From NCBI RefSeq assembly GCF_017948455.1, contig NZ_JAFFSU010000003.1:124001-188000 (forward strand): DNA of 64,000 bases, written 5' to 3'. The notes beneath the pieces are model-generated. The model was not told the DNA's origin. It did not search any database and was given only the letters and a program-made list of their open reading frames with translations. The position numbers and the translations under genes were made by a program. Positions 26,101 to 34,211 of the stretch are shown here, one piece after another. Each line of letters begins with the position of its first letter. Positions within the stretch are counted from its first letter, which is position 1. This stretch comes from Streptomyces sp. GESEQ-4. GTDB lineage: Bacteria; Actinomycetota; Actinomycetes; Streptomycetales; Streptomycetaceae.

Positions 26101-26109
26101 GGAGGCGTG

Positions 26110-27123
26110 ATGGCGGTTCTGCTCTACTACCCGTTGGTGAAGCCACCGACGGAGGTCCTGCACCAGGCGCTGCTGTACTGGGACGGGATCGCCTCGGTCG
26201 TACCGCGGGAACGCGAGGTCTACGAGGCCGCGGTCTCGGCGGAGCTTAAGGAGCTGCGGGACCGGTCCCTGTACCGGCCGCTCCACTTCGACGAACGCTC
26301 GATGGACCTGCTGTACGACCAGAGCTACGTGCGCCCCGACGGCGGCGGCGACCTCGCTGCCGAGGTGCTGCGCCAGGAACTGCGCCGCATGGCGGACAGC
26401 TCTGACCGGCCCTCGCTGCCGTCGCCGCCGGAGGCCTACATCTACCGGTCGAAGCTCGGTCACCGGATGGAACGGGAGCTGCTGCGCCTCGGCCTCGCCG
26501 AGCGAGGGGAGGACCAGTGGTGGAGGCTCGCCGTACCGAAGCAGGTCCTGGAACTGATCATCGGAGTGCTGGCGCGCGAACTGGCCCTGGAGGGACCGGT
26601 CTCGTACGTCCCGTACACCGACCGCCGGGACGCGTACGACTGCTCGCTGCGCGACCCGGCCGAGCAAGGCCTGCGCGCGTACGAGACGGAACTAGGCGGG
26701 CTGCTCCCGGTCCCGGCCCCTGGCACTCCCACCGCCGACGTCCTCGCCTTCCGTGACCGGTACGCCGACGAGCGGCAGCGCCTGATGCGCGCCCTGCACC
26801 GACTGCTCGGCGATCTGCGGCGCGACTACGAACACCCCGCGGACGTCCTCTCCGAGCTGCGTCGCGAGATCGACCAGTCCGTGCAGGACTACCGCGGGGC
26901 CGCGAAGAGCAGCCGTATGGCCTGGGTGGAGCGGTCGGTGATGGTGACCGTCGCCCTGGGCGCGGCCGCCGGGAGCATGGTGGAACCCGGCCTGACCTGG
27001 GTCCTGGGCGCGGTCGGCGGCTACGCGCTGAACGTGGCCACCCGCGAGATCCGCCCGTTGACGAGAACCCGTGACGGCCACGACTTCAGCTACCTGCACC
27101 GGGTCAAGGAGACGCTGACGTGA
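26110..27123 (+). CDS. DUF6236-like protein of unknown function
   Basis: A 337-residue protein. It begins MAVLLYYPLVKPPTEVLHQALLYWDGIASVVP, the opening I associate with DUF6236. A helical body contains the segments LRQELRRMADSSDRPSLP and WRLAVPKQVLELIIGVLARELA; FRDRYADERQRLMRALHRLLGDLRRDYEHP is a long charged helix. Residues about 275-305 (VMVTVALGAAAGSMVEPGL) are hydrophobic and could insert in the membrane. GTG 26107 and ATG 26110 are alternative starts. In other actinomycetes such genes are scattered singly; a defence or surveillance role is sometimes suspected, but nothing here proves it. Confidence 0.6.
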   Translation: MAVLLYYPLVKPPTEVLHQALLYWDGIASVVPREREVYEAAVSAELKELRDRSLYRPLHFDERSMDLLYDQSYVRPDGGGDLAAEVLRQELRRMADSSDRPSLPSPPEAYIYRSKLGHRMERELLRLGLAERGEDQWWRLAVPKQVLELIIGVLARELALEGPVSYVPYTDRRDAYDCSLRDPAEQGLRAYETELGGLLPVPAPGTPTADVLAFRDRYADERQRLMRALHRLLGDLRRDYEHPADVLSELRREIDQSVQDYRGAAKSSRMAWVERSVMVTVALGAAAGSMVEPGLTWVLGAVGGYALNVATREIRPLTRTRDGHDFSYLHRVKETLT

Positions 27124-27126
27124 CGG

Positions 27127-27870
27127 TCACGCCGCGTGTCCGCCGTCCACCGCGAACTCGGCGCCCGTGACATAGTCGGCCCCCGCCAGGTACGCGACCA
27201 TCGACGCCACCTCCTCGGACGTGCCGAAACGCCCCAGCGCCGTCATCTCCGCCTGGCCGGGCGCGTACGGGCCGTCCCCCGGGTTCATGTCCGTGTCGAT
27301 GGGCCCGGGGTGGACGATGTTCGCCGTGATCCCGCGCGCACCCAGCTCCCGCGCGAGCGCCTTCGTCAGCCCGATCAGCGCAGACTTGCTCATGGCGTAC
27401 AGCGTTCCGCCCGGCCCCGGCACCCGCTGGGTCATGCAGGTACCGATCGTGATGATCCGGCCGCCCTCCGGCATCCGCGCGGCGGCTGCCTGGGAGGCCA
27501 GGAACACCCCGCGCACGTTCACGGCGAGCAGCCGGTCGACATCGCTGACCGACAGGCTCTCCAGCGGCCCGAGCAGGCCGACGCCCACGTTGTTCACCAG
27601 GACGTCCAGCCCGCCCAGCGCCTCCGCCGTACGCGTCACCGCCCCGGCCGCCTCCCGCGCGTCCGCGGAGTCCGCGCGCAGGGCCACCGCCCGCCGCCCG
27701 AGCGCCTCGACGGCCCGTACGACGTCCTCGGCCGCGTCCTTGCCGTTCACATAGGTGACGGCCACGTCCGCGCCCTCCCGGGCCAGCCGCAGTGCCGTCG
27801 CCGCGCCGATACCGCGGCTGCCGCCGGTCACCAGGGCCACCTTGCCGTTGAGAGTTCCGTAAGAAGTCAT
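27127..27870 (-). CDS. SDR family oxidoreductase
   Basis: A 247-residue classical short-chain dehydrogenase: GKVALVTGGSRGIGAATALRL (cofactor loop), LDVLVNNVGVG, NVRGVFLASQAA, the catalytic YAMSK (about residue 155), and PGPIDTDMNPGDGPYAPG. The residues where the catalytic Ser is expected read T-C (IGTCMTQRV), 14 and 13 residues before the Tyr; related proteins I recall have Ser-Cys there. A threonine may substitute. The C-terminal DYVTGAEFAVDGGHAA is typical. It is divergent from a DHFR-like gene across 188 bases. Substrate unknown. Confidence 0.85.
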   Translation of the reverse strand: MTSYGTLNGKVALVTGGSRGIGAATALRLAREGADVAVTYVNGKDAAEDVVRAVEALGRRAVALRADSADAREAAGAVTRTAEALGGLDVLVNNVGVGLLGPLESLSVSDVDRLLAVNVRGVFLASQAAAARMPEGGRIITIGTCMTQRVPGPGGTLYAMSKSALIGLTKALARELGARGITANIVHPGPIDTDMNPGDGPYAPGQAEMTALGRFGTSEEVASMVAYLAGADYVTGAEFAVDGGHAA

Positions 27871-28004
27871 GCATCCATCCCAGCGGCGGGGGCCGCGCGG
27901 TGCTGGCGGCGAACGGACGTCGAGGTCGCCCGGAACGCCCTGCAGAGACCCACGGGCGGGCTCTTCTCGACTCACGCGGGCTGAACCGATGAGTTGCGGG
28001 TGCG

Positions 28005-28038
28005 GGTGGGGTCTGAGGTGATGACAGCAGACCCCACC
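28005..28038. promoter_or_regulatory. 11-bp inverted repeat before the DHFR-like gene
   Basis: GGTGGGGTCTG and CAGACCCCACC are exact arms around 12 bases, ending just before the ribosome site (GAGAGAAGG, 28040-28048). It could be an operator for the divergent pair or a leader hairpin. Confidence 0.45.
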
Positions 28039-28058
28039 ACAGAGAGAAGGCACCCGCC

Positions 28059-28685
28059 ATGGGCAAGCTCGTCTCCCAGATCTTCGTCAGCCTCGACGGC
28101 GTCTACCAGGCACCGGGCGGCCCGCAGGAGGACACCCGGGGCGGCTTCGAGCAGGGCGGCTGGACCGTTCCCTACGCCGAGGAGGACTTCGGCGCGTTCG
28201 TCACCGAGGTCTTCGGCAGCGTCGACGCGTTTCTCCTCGGCCGCCGGACCTACGACATCTTCGCCGGGTACTGGCCGAAGGTGACCGACCCGGCCGACCC
28301 CGTCGCCTCCAAGCTCAACGCCCTGCCCAAGTACGTCGCCTCGTCCACCCTCACCGACCCCGAGTGGTCCGGCACCACCGTGCTCGGCGGCGACCTGGCC
28401 AAGGAGGTCACCGCCCTCAAGGAGCGCACCGACGGCGAGATCCAGGTCCACGGCAGCGGCGCGCTCCTGCAGTCCCTGTTCGCCCTCGACCTCGTCGACA
28501 CCGTGCACCTGCTGACCTTCCCGGTCGTGCTGGGCGCCGGCTTCCGGCTCTTCCCGGAGGGCTCGGTGCCGACCGCCTTCCGGCACAGCGGCGGACGGAT
28601 CACCTCGACAGGCGTCTCCATCCAGTCGTACGACCTCGCGGGCCGCCCGGAGTACGGCTCATACGAGCTGCCCGAGAACGCCTGA
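28059..28685 (+). CDS. dihydrofolate reductase family protein (RibD C-terminal fold)
   Basis: A 208-residue NADPH-binding protein of the YyaP/YwjB group: MGKLVSQIFVSLDGVYQAPGG at the N-terminus, FLLGRRTYDIFAGYWP (cofactor helix), KYVASSTLTDPEWSGTTVL, IQVHGSGALLQSLFALDLVD and VHLLTFPVVLGAGFRLFP are the family landmarks. These enzymes resemble DHFR but usually do not serve folate metabolism; the substrate is unknown. A strong 11-bp hairpin follows its stop. Confidence 0.88.
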   Translation: MGKLVSQIFVSLDGVYQAPGGPQEDTRGGFEQGGWTVPYAEEDFGAFVTEVFGSVDAFLLGRRTYDIFAGYWPKVTDPADPVASKLNALPKYVASSTLTDPEWSGTTVLGGDLAKEVTALKERTDGEIQVHGSGALLQSLFALDLVDTVHLLTFPVVLGAGFRLFPEGSVPTAFRHSGGRITSTGVSIQSYDLAGRPEYGSYELPENA

Positions 28686-28690
28686 CCAGC

Positions 28691-28724
28691 TGCCGCCCGG
28701 CCTGCGTGAAGACGCCGGGCGGCA
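28691..28724 (+). terminator. 11-bp GC hairpin after the DHFR-like gene
   Basis: TGCCGCCCGGC and GCCGGGCGGCA form an exact stem with a 12-base loop, 5 bases after the stop codon and followed by a T/A-rich GGTTAATTT. This is the most conventional terminator in the window. Confidence 0.7.
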
Positions 28725-28728
28725 GGTT

Positions 28729-28764
28729 AATTTCCCGAAAACTCATCGGACTTGACGGGAAATT
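28729..28764. promoter_or_regulatory. 9-bp inverted repeat upstream of the RNase gene
   Basis: AATTTCCCG and CGGGAAATT are exact arms separated by 18 bases, in an AT-rich patch immediately upstream of the TTGACA box of the RNase promoter. This is the position of an activator or repressor site. Confidence 0.45.
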
Positions 28765-28772
28765 CTCCGGAG

Positions 28773-28800
28773 TTGACATTGACATGCCACTGTCTACGCG
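28773..28800 (+). promoter_or_regulatory. putative promoter of the RNase gene, perhaps leaderless
   Basis: TTGACA at 28773-28778 (a second copy at 28779) is a consensus -35. About 16 bases on lies TACGCG (28795-28800), a weak -10. Transcription would begin near 28807, next to the ATG at 28808, giving a leaderless message; no ribosome site precedes that ATG. Confidence 0.4.
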
Positions 28801-28807
28801 CGTCATC

Positions 28808-29203
28808 ATGGGGGGCATGAGATTCCCCCCACGGATCACTCGCATCGGCGCCGCAGCCGCCGTCCTGTCCGCCCTTCTCATCGGCGGCACCGTCACCGCC
28901 ACCCCGGCGGCCGCCGCCGTCGGCAGCATCTGCTACACCGACCTGCCCTCCCAGGCGCACGACACGCTCGACCTGATCGAGCAGGGCGGCCCGTACCCGT
29001 ACGAGCAGGACGGGACGGTCTTCCAGAACCGCGAAGGCATCCTGCCCTCCCAGTCGACCGGGTACTACCACGAGTACACGGTGATCACGCCGGGTTCGTC
29101 CACGCGCGGAGCTCGCCGGATCGTCACCGGTGAGGAGAACCAGGAGGACTACTACACCGCGGACCACTACGAGTCGTTCGACCTGGTCGACTACGGCTGC
29201 TGA
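28808..29203 (+). CDS. secreted guanyl-specific ribonuclease, RNase Sa/N1 type
   Basis: A 131-residue precursor (or 128 from ATG 28817). The signal peptide runs to about ATPAAAA, and the mature protein of about 95 residues closely follows RNase Sa: ICYTDLPSQAHDTLDLIEQ, YPYEQDGTVFQNREGILPSQ, GYYHEYTVITPG (catalytic Glu), RGARRIVTGEENQEDYYT (catalytic Arg pair) and ADHYESFDLVDYGC (catalytic His). The two Cys near the ends match the RNase Sa disulfide. It cleaves RNA after guanosine. No barstar-like inhibitor gene is adjacent, so protection must come from export or an inhibitor elsewhere. Confidence 0.92.
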   Translation: MGGMRFPPRITRIGAAAAVLSALLIGGTVTATPAAAAVGSICYTDLPSQAHDTLDLIEQGGPYPYEQDGTVFQNREGILPSQSTGYYHEYTVITPGSSTRGARRIVTGEENQEDYYTADHYESFDLVDYGC

Positions 29204-29206
29204 GCC

Positions 29207-29407
29207 TCAGCCGGACTTCCGGCTCTCGGCGGCGGCGAACAACGCGAACCCCAGCACCAGGAACGCGACGCTCGCGTAGATCTCGTAGCCGTCGAGAAAG
29301 TCGATCCTCTGTACGAGGCCGATCTTCCAGTCGGTGAACTCGTGGACGAGGCCCATCGCGCCCTGCGCCAGGGCGATGAATCCGAGTAGCTCCAGCAATT
29401 CCTTCAT
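29207..29407 (-). CDS. small two-helix membrane protein
   Basis: A 66-residue protein: a first helix LLELLGFIALAQGAMGLVHEF, a short polar turn (TDWKIGLVQRIDFLDGYE) and a second helix IYASVAFLVLGFALFAAA ending in a basic ESRKSG. Codon use is normal for the genome and the ATG is preceded by GTGAGG-type bases, so it is probably a real gene. It ends 3 bases from the convergent RNase gene. No function is recognised; an immunity role towards the RNase is conceivable only from position. Confidence 0.6.
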   Translation of the reverse strand: MKELLELLGFIALAQGAMGLVHEFTDWKIGLVQRIDFLDGYEIYASVAFLVLGFALFAAAESRKSG

Positions 29408-29586
29408 GGTGAGGACACTCGCCCCGCGGACCCCCCACAGTCATCGGCCGCGGGGCGAGGCCATTTCGACGGAAGTCCATGATCCGTCCGCGCCCCCGCG
29501 CCGAAAGTCTGCGGCGGTGCGACTTTGGTCGTCGATCATGCGTACGGGGAGGTGGGGCGGGCCCGCACTGCGTAGATTTGTCGACC

Positions 29587-30837
29587 GTGAGTGGTGACAA
29601 GGCGGAGCAGGCTGTGTCGGCGTTCCAGGGGCGCCGGTGGCTGTTCCCGTCCGCCGTGGTCCATGAGCTCGACCCCGATGCCGGAGCGTCCGGGCGGCGA
29701 CCGCGGCGCACCGCACGCGACTGGGTCGTCGACTTCTCCTGCTTCGTGCTGGCCGTCCTGATCGGCCTGGCGGGCGCGGAGACCGTGAACGGAGACCCGA
29801 ACACACCGGACTCGCTCGCCGCCCTCGACCAGTTGCTCGGCGCCGTCGCCTGCGCCTCCGTCTGGCTGCGCCGCCGCTGGCCGGTCGAGCTCGCCGTCGC
29901 GATGGCTCTCCTCGGCTTCGTGTCGAACTCCGCGGGTGGCGCCGCCACGATCGTCTTTTTCTCGCTCGCCGTGCACCGGCCCTTCAGGTACGTGGCCTGG
30001 GTCGGCGGCATCGTCCTCGCGGGGATCCCGCTCTACTTCTGGTGGCGTCCGGAGCCCGGTCTGCCGTTCGTGCCGGCGGTCCTGCTCGCCTCGCTGCTCA
30101 CCGTCTCGGCCATCGCCTGCGGCCTGCTCGTACGGTCGAAGCGGCAGCTCATGCTGAGCCTGCGCGACCGCGCCCTGCGCGCCGAGACGGAGGCGAAGCT
30201 GCGCGCCGAGCAGGCGCAGCGGCTGGCCCGCGAGGCCATCGCCCGGGAGATGCACGACGTGCTCGCGCACCGGCTGACGCTGCTGAGCGTGCACGCCGGT
30301 GCGCTGGAGTTCCGGCCCGACGCACCGCAGGCGGAGGTCGCGCGGGCCGCGGGCGTCATCCGGGAGAGCGCGCACGAGGCGCTGCAGGACCTGCGCGAGA
30401 TCATCGGCGTGCTGCGGGCCGGCGAACCCGACGAGGCCGGCCGTCCGCAGCCGACGCTCGCCGCGCTGGACGCCCTGGTCGCCGAGTCCCGCGAGGCCGG
30501 CATGAAGGTCACCCTCGACAACCGCGTCACCGACCCCGCCGCCGTCCCGGCCTCCGTCGGCCGCACCGCCTACCGCATCGCCCAGGAGGGCCTGACCAAC
30601 GCCCGCAAGCACGCCCCCGGCACCGAGGTCACCGTGTCCGTCACGGGCGGCCCGGGGGAGGGCCTGACCGTGGACGTACGGAACCCGGCACCCGAGGGCG
30701 AGGTTCCACCCGTACCCGGCTCCGGGCAGGGCCTGATCGGACTGACGGAACGGGCCACGCTGGCCGGGGGGCGGCTCGCGTACGGGCCGGAGGGGGACGG
30801 AGGGTTCGGGGTGCGGGGCTGGCTGCCGTGGGGGTGA
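29587..30837 (+). CDS. NarL-type sensor histidine kinase
   Basis: A 416-residue kinase with about five hydrophobic helices (residues 45-195), linker RALRAETEAKLRAEQAQRL, dimerisation box AIAREMHDVLAHRLTLLSV with phospho-His at about residue 223, N box AYRIAQEGLTNARKHAPG, and GQGLIGLTERATLAGG in the ATPase domain. The GTG at 29587 gives a normal N-terminus; a longer reading from 29479 is unlikely since it adds only arginine-rich sequence. The response-regulator gene follows 47 bases on. The signal is unknown. Confidence 0.88.
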   Translation: MSGDKAEQAVSAFQGRRWLFPSAVVHELDPDAGASGRRPRRTARDWVVDFSCFVLAVLIGLAGAETVNGDPNTPDSLAALDQLLGAVACASVWLRRRWPVELAVAMALLGFVSNSAGGAATIVFFSLAVHRPFRYVAWVGGIVLAGIPLYFWWRPEPGLPFVPAVLLASLLTVSAIACGLLVRSKRQLMLSLRDRALRAETEAKLRAEQAQRLAREAIAREMHDVLAHRLTLLSVHAGALEFRPDAPQAEVARAAGVIRESAHEALQDLREIIGVLRAGEPDEAGRPQPTLAALDALVAESREAGMKVTLDNRVTDPAAVPASVGRTAYRIAQEGLTNARKHAPGTEVTVSVTGGPGEGLTVDVRNPAPEGEVPPVPGSGQGLIGLTERATLAGGRLAYGPEGDGGFGVRGWLPWG

Positions 30838-30884
30838 GCGACTCCGGCCAACTCACCGGCCGCGACCGTGATTACGTAGGGTCC

Positions 30885-31565
30885 ATGACTGCGATCAGAG
30901 TGCTCCTCGTCGACGACGACCCCCTCGTACGAGCCGGGCTGTCCTTCATGATGGGCGGGGCCGACGACATCGAGATCGTCGGGGAGGCGGCCGACGGCCG
31001 CGAGGTCGAGGCGCTCGTCGACCGCACCGGCCCGGACGTCGTCCTGATGGACATCCGGATGCCGTCGATGGACGGGCTGACGGCCACCGAGCGGCTGCGC
31101 GGCCGCAAGGACGCCCCGCAGGTCGTGGTCCTGACCACCTTCCACGCCGACGAGCAGGTGCTGCGGGCGCTGCGCGCCGGCGCCGCCGGATTCGTCCTGA
31201 AGGACACCCCGCCCGCCGAGATCGTCGACGCGGTGCGCCGGGTCGCGGCAGGCGACCCCGTCCTGTCGCCCTCCGTCACCCGCCGGCTGATGGAGCACGC
31301 GGCCGGTGCCGCGGCCGACACCCGGCGGGCACGCGCGCGTGCCCGCATCGAGGCCCTCAACGACCGTGAACGCGAGGTCGCCGTCGCGGTCGGCCGGGGG
31401 CTGTCCAACGCCGAGATCGCCGCCACCCTCTTCATGAGCGTGGCCACCGTCAAGACCCATGTCTCCCGCATCCTGGCCAAACTCGACCTCAACAACCGTG
31501 TGCAGATCGCCCTGTTGGCGTACGACGCGGGACTTCTGGAGGAATCCGAGGAGGACGGGCACTGA
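30885..31565 (+). CDS. LuxR/NarL family response regulator
   Basis: A 226-residue partner of the kinase upstream. Receiver: acidic D10-D12, phospho-acceptor D56 in VVLMDIRMPSMDG, Lys in FVLKDTPP (about residue 106). LuxR helix-turn-helix at about 160-215 (LNDREREVAVAVGRGLSNAEIAATL, TVKTHVSRILAKL). An acidic tail (EESEEDGH) ends the protein. A cytochrome P450 gene lies 84 bases downstream and could be cotranscribed or controlled by the pair. Confidence 0.92.
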   Translation: MTAIRVLLVDDDPLVRAGLSFMMGGADDIEIVGEAADGREVEALVDRTGPDVVLMDIRMPSMDGLTATERLRGRKDAPQVVVLTTFHADEQVLRALRAGAAGFVLKDTPPAEIVDAVRRVAAGDPVLSPSVTRRLMEHAAGAAADTRRARARARIEALNDREREVAVAVGRGLSNAEIAATLFMSVATVKTHVSRILAKLDLNNRVQIALLAYDAGLLEESEEDGH

Positions 31566-31648
31566 TCGCGGGTGCCGGGCGTTGTCTGTGTGTCGCGGCT
31601 GTTGTGCGGGGGCTGTTGTGCGGGGGATGGTGTGCGAGGGGGAGGGCC

Positions 31649-32827
31649 ATGACGGACGTCATCGACATGGGGGAGTTCGGCGAGGGGTTCCGCGTGAACC
31701 CGCATCCGGCGTACGCACGCCTGCGCGCCGAAGGCCCCGTCCACCGGGTCCGGCTGCCTGAGTGGCACTCCGAGGTGTGGCTCGTCGTCGGGCATGAGGA
31801 GGCGCGTACGGCACTCGCCGAGCCGCGGCTGTCCAAGGACGGCGCCAAGATCGGCCTGAAGCCCCTCGACGAGGAGCTGATCGGGAAGAACCTGCTGGTC
31901 ACCGATCCACCCCAGCACACCCGGCTGCGCGGCCTGATTGCCCGCGCTTTCACCATGCGCCGCGTGGAGGCACTGCGCCCGAGGATCCAGCAGCTCACGG
32001 ACGAACTGCTCGACGCGATGCTGCCGCGGGGCCGTGCCGACCTGGTGGAGGCCCTGTCCTATCCGCTGCCGATCACCGTCATCTGCGAACTGCTCGGCGT
32101 GCCCGAGATGGACCGCGCGGAGTTCCGCAAGATGTCCACGGAGGCGGTCGCACCGAGCAGCCCGGGCAGCGAGCACGACGCCTACGTCCGCCTCGGCGCG
32201 TACTTCACCGACCTGATCGAGGACAAGCGCGCCGCCGGGCCGAGCGGCGACCTGCTGAGCGACCTGATCCGCACCACCGCCGAGGACGGCGACCGGCTCT
32301 CCCCGGACGAACTGCGGGGCATGGCCTTCATCCTGCTCATCGCGGGCCACGAGACCACGGTCAACCTCATCACCAGCGGCGTCCACTCCCTGCTCACCCA
32401 CCCCGACCAACTCGCCGCGCTGCGCGCCGACATGAGCCTCCTCGACGGCGCCGTCGAGGAGATGCTGCGCCATGAGGGCCCGGTGGAGACGGCGACGTTC
32501 CGGTATGCCGCGGAGCCCCTGGAGCTGGGCGGCGTCCGGATCGACAAGGGCGAGTCGGTGATGATCGGCCTCACCGCTGCCAACCGCGACGCGAGCCGCT
32601 ATCCCGCTCCCGACACCTTCGACATCCGCCGTGACGCCCGCGGCCATGTCGCCTTCGGCCATGGCATCCACTTCTGCCTGGGCGCCCCGCTGGCCCGCCT
32701 CGAAGCGCGTACGGCGATACGGTCCCTGCTCGACCGCGCCCCCGACCTCGCCCTCGACGGCCCACCCGGCGAGTGGCTCCCGGGCATGCTGATGCGCGGC
32801 ATGCGCAGCCTGTCGGTGCGCTGGTGA
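31649..32827 (+). CDS. cytochrome P450 (bacterial class I, CYP107-like)
   Basis: A 392-residue soluble P450. LLVTDPPQHTRLRGLIARAFT is the C-helix region, LIAGHETTVNLI the I-helix oxygen-activating motif (about residues 232-237), EEMLRHEGPVE carries ExxR (about 270), and FGHGIHFCLGAPLARLE the heme loop with the thiolate Cys at about 343. All catalytic features are intact. GGGGGAGGG at 31638-31646 is a strong ribosome site for the chosen ATG. No ferredoxin gene is adjacent, so it relies on general redox partners. It may hydroxylate a secondary metabolite or xenobiotic. Confidence 0.92.
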   Translation: MTDVIDMGEFGEGFRVNPHPAYARLRAEGPVHRVRLPEWHSEVWLVVGHEEARTALAEPRLSKDGAKIGLKPLDEELIGKNLLVTDPPQHTRLRGLIARAFTMRRVEALRPRIQQLTDELLDAMLPRGRADLVEALSYPLPITVICELLGVPEMDRAEFRKMSTEAVAPSSPGSEHDAYVRLGAYFTDLIEDKRAAGPSGDLLSDLIRTTAEDGDRLSPDELRGMAFILLIAGHETTVNLITSGVHSLLTHPDQLAALRADMSLLDGAVEEMLRHEGPVETATFRYAAEPLELGGVRIDKGESVMIGLTAANRDASRYPAPDTFDIRRDARGHVAFGHGIHFCLGAPLARLEARTAIRSLLDRAPDLALDGPPGEWLPGMLMRGMRSLSVRW

Positions 32828-33021
32828 GCGGCAGAGCGGGGGGAGCGGGGGGAGCTGCAGCCGACGGGGCGGTGGGCGCCGTGGCTGACGGTGCCGCGCG
32901 AGCCCTGGTTGACGGTGAGCTGAGAGCCGTCGCTGCCCCTGCCCCGCACGTCGTGGACGACGCTGTCCTGAAGGCCGTAGATGTTACGGACCGCTGAGGC
33001 GGCGCGGCGCTGCCGCCATCC

Positions 33022-33077
33022 CGCTGTCGTCCGTCACTCCGCTGTTGTCCGTTACCTCGCTGTCGTCCGTCCCGTCG
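33022..33077. repeat. three imperfect 18-bp tandem repeats
   Basis: The unit CCGCTGTCGTCCGTCACT recurs about three times with a few changes, followed by a partial fourth, in the 258-base convergent gap between the P450 and the dehydrogenase genes. No gene of its own is supported in the gap. It may be a slippage product. Confidence 0.5.
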
Positions 33078-33085
33078 ATGTCCGA

Positions 33086-34108
33086 TTACACCGTCGTGGA
33101 CGCGGAGCCGCCCGGGATCTCCGCGAGTCGTACCGGTCTTCGCTCGCGCCGGGACACGTCGCAGGCCTCGGCGATCCGCAGGGACTGCAGGGCCTCGCGG
33201 CCGTCGCAGGGGTTGGCGCGCTCGCCCCGCACCACCTCGATGAACGCGGCCAGTTCGGCCTCGTAGGCGGGCCCGAAGCGCTCCAGGAAGCCGGTCCACG
33301 GCTTGTCCGCGGCCGGTGGCCCGTGGGGCTCGGTGGACGCGATGGGCGTACGGTCGTCCAGGCCGACCACGACCTGGTCCAGCTCCCCGGCGAGCTCCAT
33401 GCGGACGTCGTATCCCGCTCCGTTCAACCGCGTCGCCGTGGCCGTGGCGAGCGTGCCGTCGTCGAGGGTCAGGACGGCCGCGGCCGTGTCGATGTCACCG
33501 GCCTGCCGGAACATCGCGGGACCGGCGTCGGACCCGGCGGCGTAGACGTCGACCACCTCGTGCCCCGTCACCCAGCGCAGCACGTCGAAGTCGTGGATCA
33601 GGGTGTCCCGGTACAGCCCGCCGGACTGCGGCAGATACGCGGCCGGCGGCGGCGTCTGGTCCGAGGTCAGCGCCCGCACGGTGTGCAGCCGCCCCAGCCG
33701 TCCGGAGCGCACCGCCTCCCGGGCCCCCGCGTAGCCGGCGTCGAAGCGGCGCTGGAACCCCATCTGGAGAACCGTCCCCGCGGTCTCCACCTCGGTGATC
33801 GCCTGCACGGTGCCAGGCACGTCGAGGGCGATCGGCTTCTCGCAGAACACCGGCAGCCCCGAGCGTGCCGCCCGGCCGATCAGTTCGGCGTGGGCCGATG
33901 TCGCCGTCGTGATCACCACGGCGTCCACGCCCCAACGGAAGATCTCGTCCACCCCTGGCGCGGCCGTCTCCCCCAGCCGCTGTGCCAGATCCTGTGCCCT
34001 CTCCCGGTTCGCGTCCGTGAGGATGAGGGACCCGACCTCCCGATGGCGACTGAGCGTGTTCGCGTGAATGGCGCCGATTCGCCCCGTACCGATGACCCCG
34101 ATGCGCAT
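33086..34108 (-). CDS. Gfo/Idh/MocA family sugar or inositol dehydrogenase
   Basis: A 340-residue NAD(P)-dependent oxidoreductase: MRIGVIGTGRIGAIHANTL (cofactor loop), VFCEKPIALDVPGTVQAI with the catalytic-site EKP motif, LQMGFQRRFDAGYAGAREAV, and RDTLIHDFDVLRWVTGHEV with the catalytic Asp/His. This pattern is that of inositol 2-dehydrogenase (IolG)-like enzymes. It is divergent from a HutC-type GntR gene, and a perfect 10-base palindrome lies in the gap, consistent with local substrate-responsive repression. Substrate (inositol versus another cyclitol or sugar) is not proved. Confidence 0.85.
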   Translation of the reverse strand: MRIGVIGTGRIGAIHANTLSRHREVGSLILTDANRERAQDLAQRLGETAAPGVDEIFRWGVDAVVITTATSAHAELIGRAARSGLPVFCEKPIALDVPGTVQAITEVETAGTVLQMGFQRRFDAGYAGAREAVRSGRLGRLHTVRALTSDQTPPPAAYLPQSGGLYRDTLIHDFDVLRWVTGHEVVDVYAAGSDAGPAMFRQAGDIDTAAAVLTLDDGTLATATATRLNGAGYDVRMELAGELDQVVVGLDDRTPIASTEPHGPPAADKPWTGFLERFGPAYEAELAAFIEVVRGERANPCDGREALQSLRIAEACDVSRRERRPVRLAEIPGGSASTTV

Positions 34109-34151
34109 AAAAACAAACCTGCGGCCCAGGCCCTTACCCTGTCAATGCGTA

Positions 34152-34161
34152 TGTCCGGACA
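34152..34161. promoter_or_regulatory. TGTCCGGACA palindrome, candidate GntR operator
   Basis: An exact 10-base palindrome in the 103-base gap between the divergent dehydrogenase and GntR genes, flanked by AT-rich sequence. A related TGTCAGGACA lies after the regulator gene at 35021-35030. Confidence 0.5.
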
Positions 34162-34211
34162 ATCGAACTACACAACTTCCCGTCAACCGCCCACGGGGCT
34201 ACGCTCGGCCC

